Shown: piece by piece, positions 62,886 through 64,000 of the stretch
Layout: every line of letters starts with the position of its first letter
Position numbering within the stretch: the stretch's first letter is position 1
DNA from: Symbiodinium natans
Taxonomy: Eukaryota; Sar; Dinophyceae; Suessiales; Symbiodiniaceae
DNA: 64,000 bases
Reading direction: 5' to 3'
Assembly (NCBI GenBank): GCA_905221605.1
Contig: CAJNDS010002392.1
Coordinates: 36,001-100,000 of the forward strand
Notes under the pieces: generated by a model
What the model was told of the DNA's origin: nothing
Database searches by the model: none
Seen by the model: the letters and a program-made list of their open reading frames with translations, nothing else
Translations under genes and position numbers: made by a program

Positions 62886-63022
62886 ACTACACCCCCTCGA
62901 AACTACCCCCAATAGGTTCCCCCCATAATTAAGGCTATTGAGAGATAATTAAGTCCAATTAAGGTTATTGGACGGGGGAACCTAGTGGGGTAGTTTTGAG
63001 GGCGGAGGGGGGGGGGGGTAGT
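62886..63022. mobile_element. Inverted repeat element, family K
   Basis: Left ACTACACCCCCTCGAAACTA-CCCCCAATAGGTTCCCCC pairs with GGGGGAACCTAGTGGGGTAG-TTTTGAGGG...GTAGT at the right. Centre is AT-rich with two AATTAAG(G/T) motifs. Confidence 0.75.
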
Positions 63023-63413
63023 ACCCCTAAATTCCCTAAACCCTAAATCCTAAACCCTAAACCCTAAATCCTAAACCCTAAACCATCAACGGTCGTAGGG
63101 CAACCCGTGCTTCCACTGTAGAAATCCCAGGTTGACCTGGGTTGCGGATAGCCCGCATCTCCGGCTCGCTTCGGCAACGTTGGTAGTTGCCCAGGCCGTG
63201 TAACTCTAAAGATTCCTTTCTGCAGCCTGACGGACATAGGGGGGTCGGAATAAGTACTAATAGTATCCCCTCATAATCCCTTTCTTCATATTCCAGAATA
63301 CCCCCCCAAAACCCTGTTCTAATTGTTAAGGCGCCTGTAGTAATGACATGTCAGGTGCAGGTTACCTTAGGGACAGCTGGCGTGTCGGCTGTTTTCCTGC
63401 TCTGGTAGATCCA

Positions 63414-63567
63414 CTTGGAGGTTCATGGGTAGCTACAGTATGAGTAGGGGGAAAAGTACCTTAATTAAGGTCACAATGTAGCTTGCCTTAGTTCTAACCT
63501 GATTTTGCCCGCAAACCCGACACCCTGAATCCTAAACCGTACTTATCACTACCCATGCACCTTCAAG
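63414..63567. mobile_element. MITE family B with telomere-like insert
   Basis: Arms CTTGGAGGTTCATGGGTAGC and CTACCCATGCACCTTCAAG. Near the right arm there is ACCCGACACCCTGAATCCTA, degenerate CCCTAAA. Confidence 0.78.
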
Positions 63568-63569
63568 CA

Positions 63570-64000
63570 AGACCCAGCCGTTTTGATCTCAGCTACGAAG
63601 AGATCCGCGAGTCCTGTGAGCTTTGGCCACAAGAGCCCACGTAAATTCAATGCCACAAAATGCAAGGGTTTAGGGTTCAGGGTTCAGGGTTCAGTTTTCA
63701 ACCGGCTTGCGTGTCCAGAGAGCCGATATGCCCCTGAATTAAGGAATATTCCGTATTTATATTTGCCCCCTTAAGATAAAGGACTAGAAAGATAAATAAC
63801 CATGAGATTTCAAGACAATGCCAATAGAAAAACGCTGTAGAGTATGAAATTTATGAACTCCCAATATTCCAAAGTTTAGAAAGGTGTGCAAAAAGGGCCT
63901 CATAAATTATATAATTTTCTAGCCTTTTTTGCCATACGTTCATTCACTTGTTCAGTCACTTTATTCACTCACCTGTTATCTTATTCACGGGCCAGTAGTA
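63570..64000. other. Right end of window, nothing recognised
   Basis: A short TTTAGGG/TTCAGGG group at 63666-63692, then AT-rich sequence with an AATTAAGGAATATTCC motif like the 57.5-kb palindrome. No gene. Confidence 0.4.

Noticed and set aside
1-64000. CRISPR array
   Set aside because: Repeats are contiguous or variant telomere units; no constant repeat with unique spacers of uniform length.
1-64000. Dinoflagellate spliced-leader relics
   Set aside because: Scanned by eye for the CCGTAGCCATTTTGGCTCAAG type sequence and its 3' part; none seen.

Overview
The window looks like dinoflagellate nuclear DNA, possibly Symbiodiniaceae or a relative. Three things suggest this: hundreds of tracts of the plant-type telomere heptamer TTTAGGG in both orientations, GC-AG as well as GT-AG intron borders, and RCC1-repeat proteins of a kind common in dinoflagellates. 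Every reading frame I trust runs on the + strand, which fits the one-way gene arrays known in dinoflagellates. This is not a chromosome end: the TTTAGGG and CCCTAAA tracts alternate from start to finish.

Main result. From about 33.0 to 49.7 kb, short open islands between telomere-repeat tracts splice in silico into one protein of roughly 330 residues. It has an N-terminal RWD domain and a C-terminal DUF1115 (Prp3 C-terminal) domain, the architecture of RWDD2. I place 18 exons of about 22-104 nt. Phases agree at each junction. Introns run from about 0.09 to 1.9 kb. They start GT or, more often, GC and end AG. They usually carry TTTAGGG near the donor and CCCTAAA near the acceptor, so the two intron ends could pair as RNA. 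A 992-bp tandem duplication (39.19-41.17 kb) copies two of these exons in frame.

The same pattern covers most of the rest. From 28.3 to 31.2 kb, four micro-exons look like the start of a SMYD-type SET/MYND protein; the remainder was not found. From 1.8 to 23.4 kb and from 59.1 to 61.8 kb there are further micro-exon candidates, mostly not assignable to a family.

Two genes have no telomeric tracts inside: 24.39-25.84 kb (ubiquitin-like domain plus 41-residue RCC1-type repeats) and 55.90-57.2 kb (possible signal peptide plus 39-residue RCC1-type repeats). Both lose frame near the 3' end. A transposase-like fragment lies at 13.4-13.9 kb.

Mobile DNA: at least seven families of short inverted-repeat elements (MITE-like) are dispersed through the window, some with target-site duplications. 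Several contain telomere repeats in the loop or end abruptly in them. Local arrays of telomere variants (TTTGGGG, TTTTGGG, TTTAGGGG, CCCTATAAA, TTTAAAGGG, CCCTCAAG, CCCTAAG) are each internally uniform. A 10-bp GC-rich minisatellite fills 51.36-52.23 kb.

No rRNA, tRNA, CRISPR array, spliced-leader relic or replication origin was recognised. Exon borders are read by eye and need transcript support.
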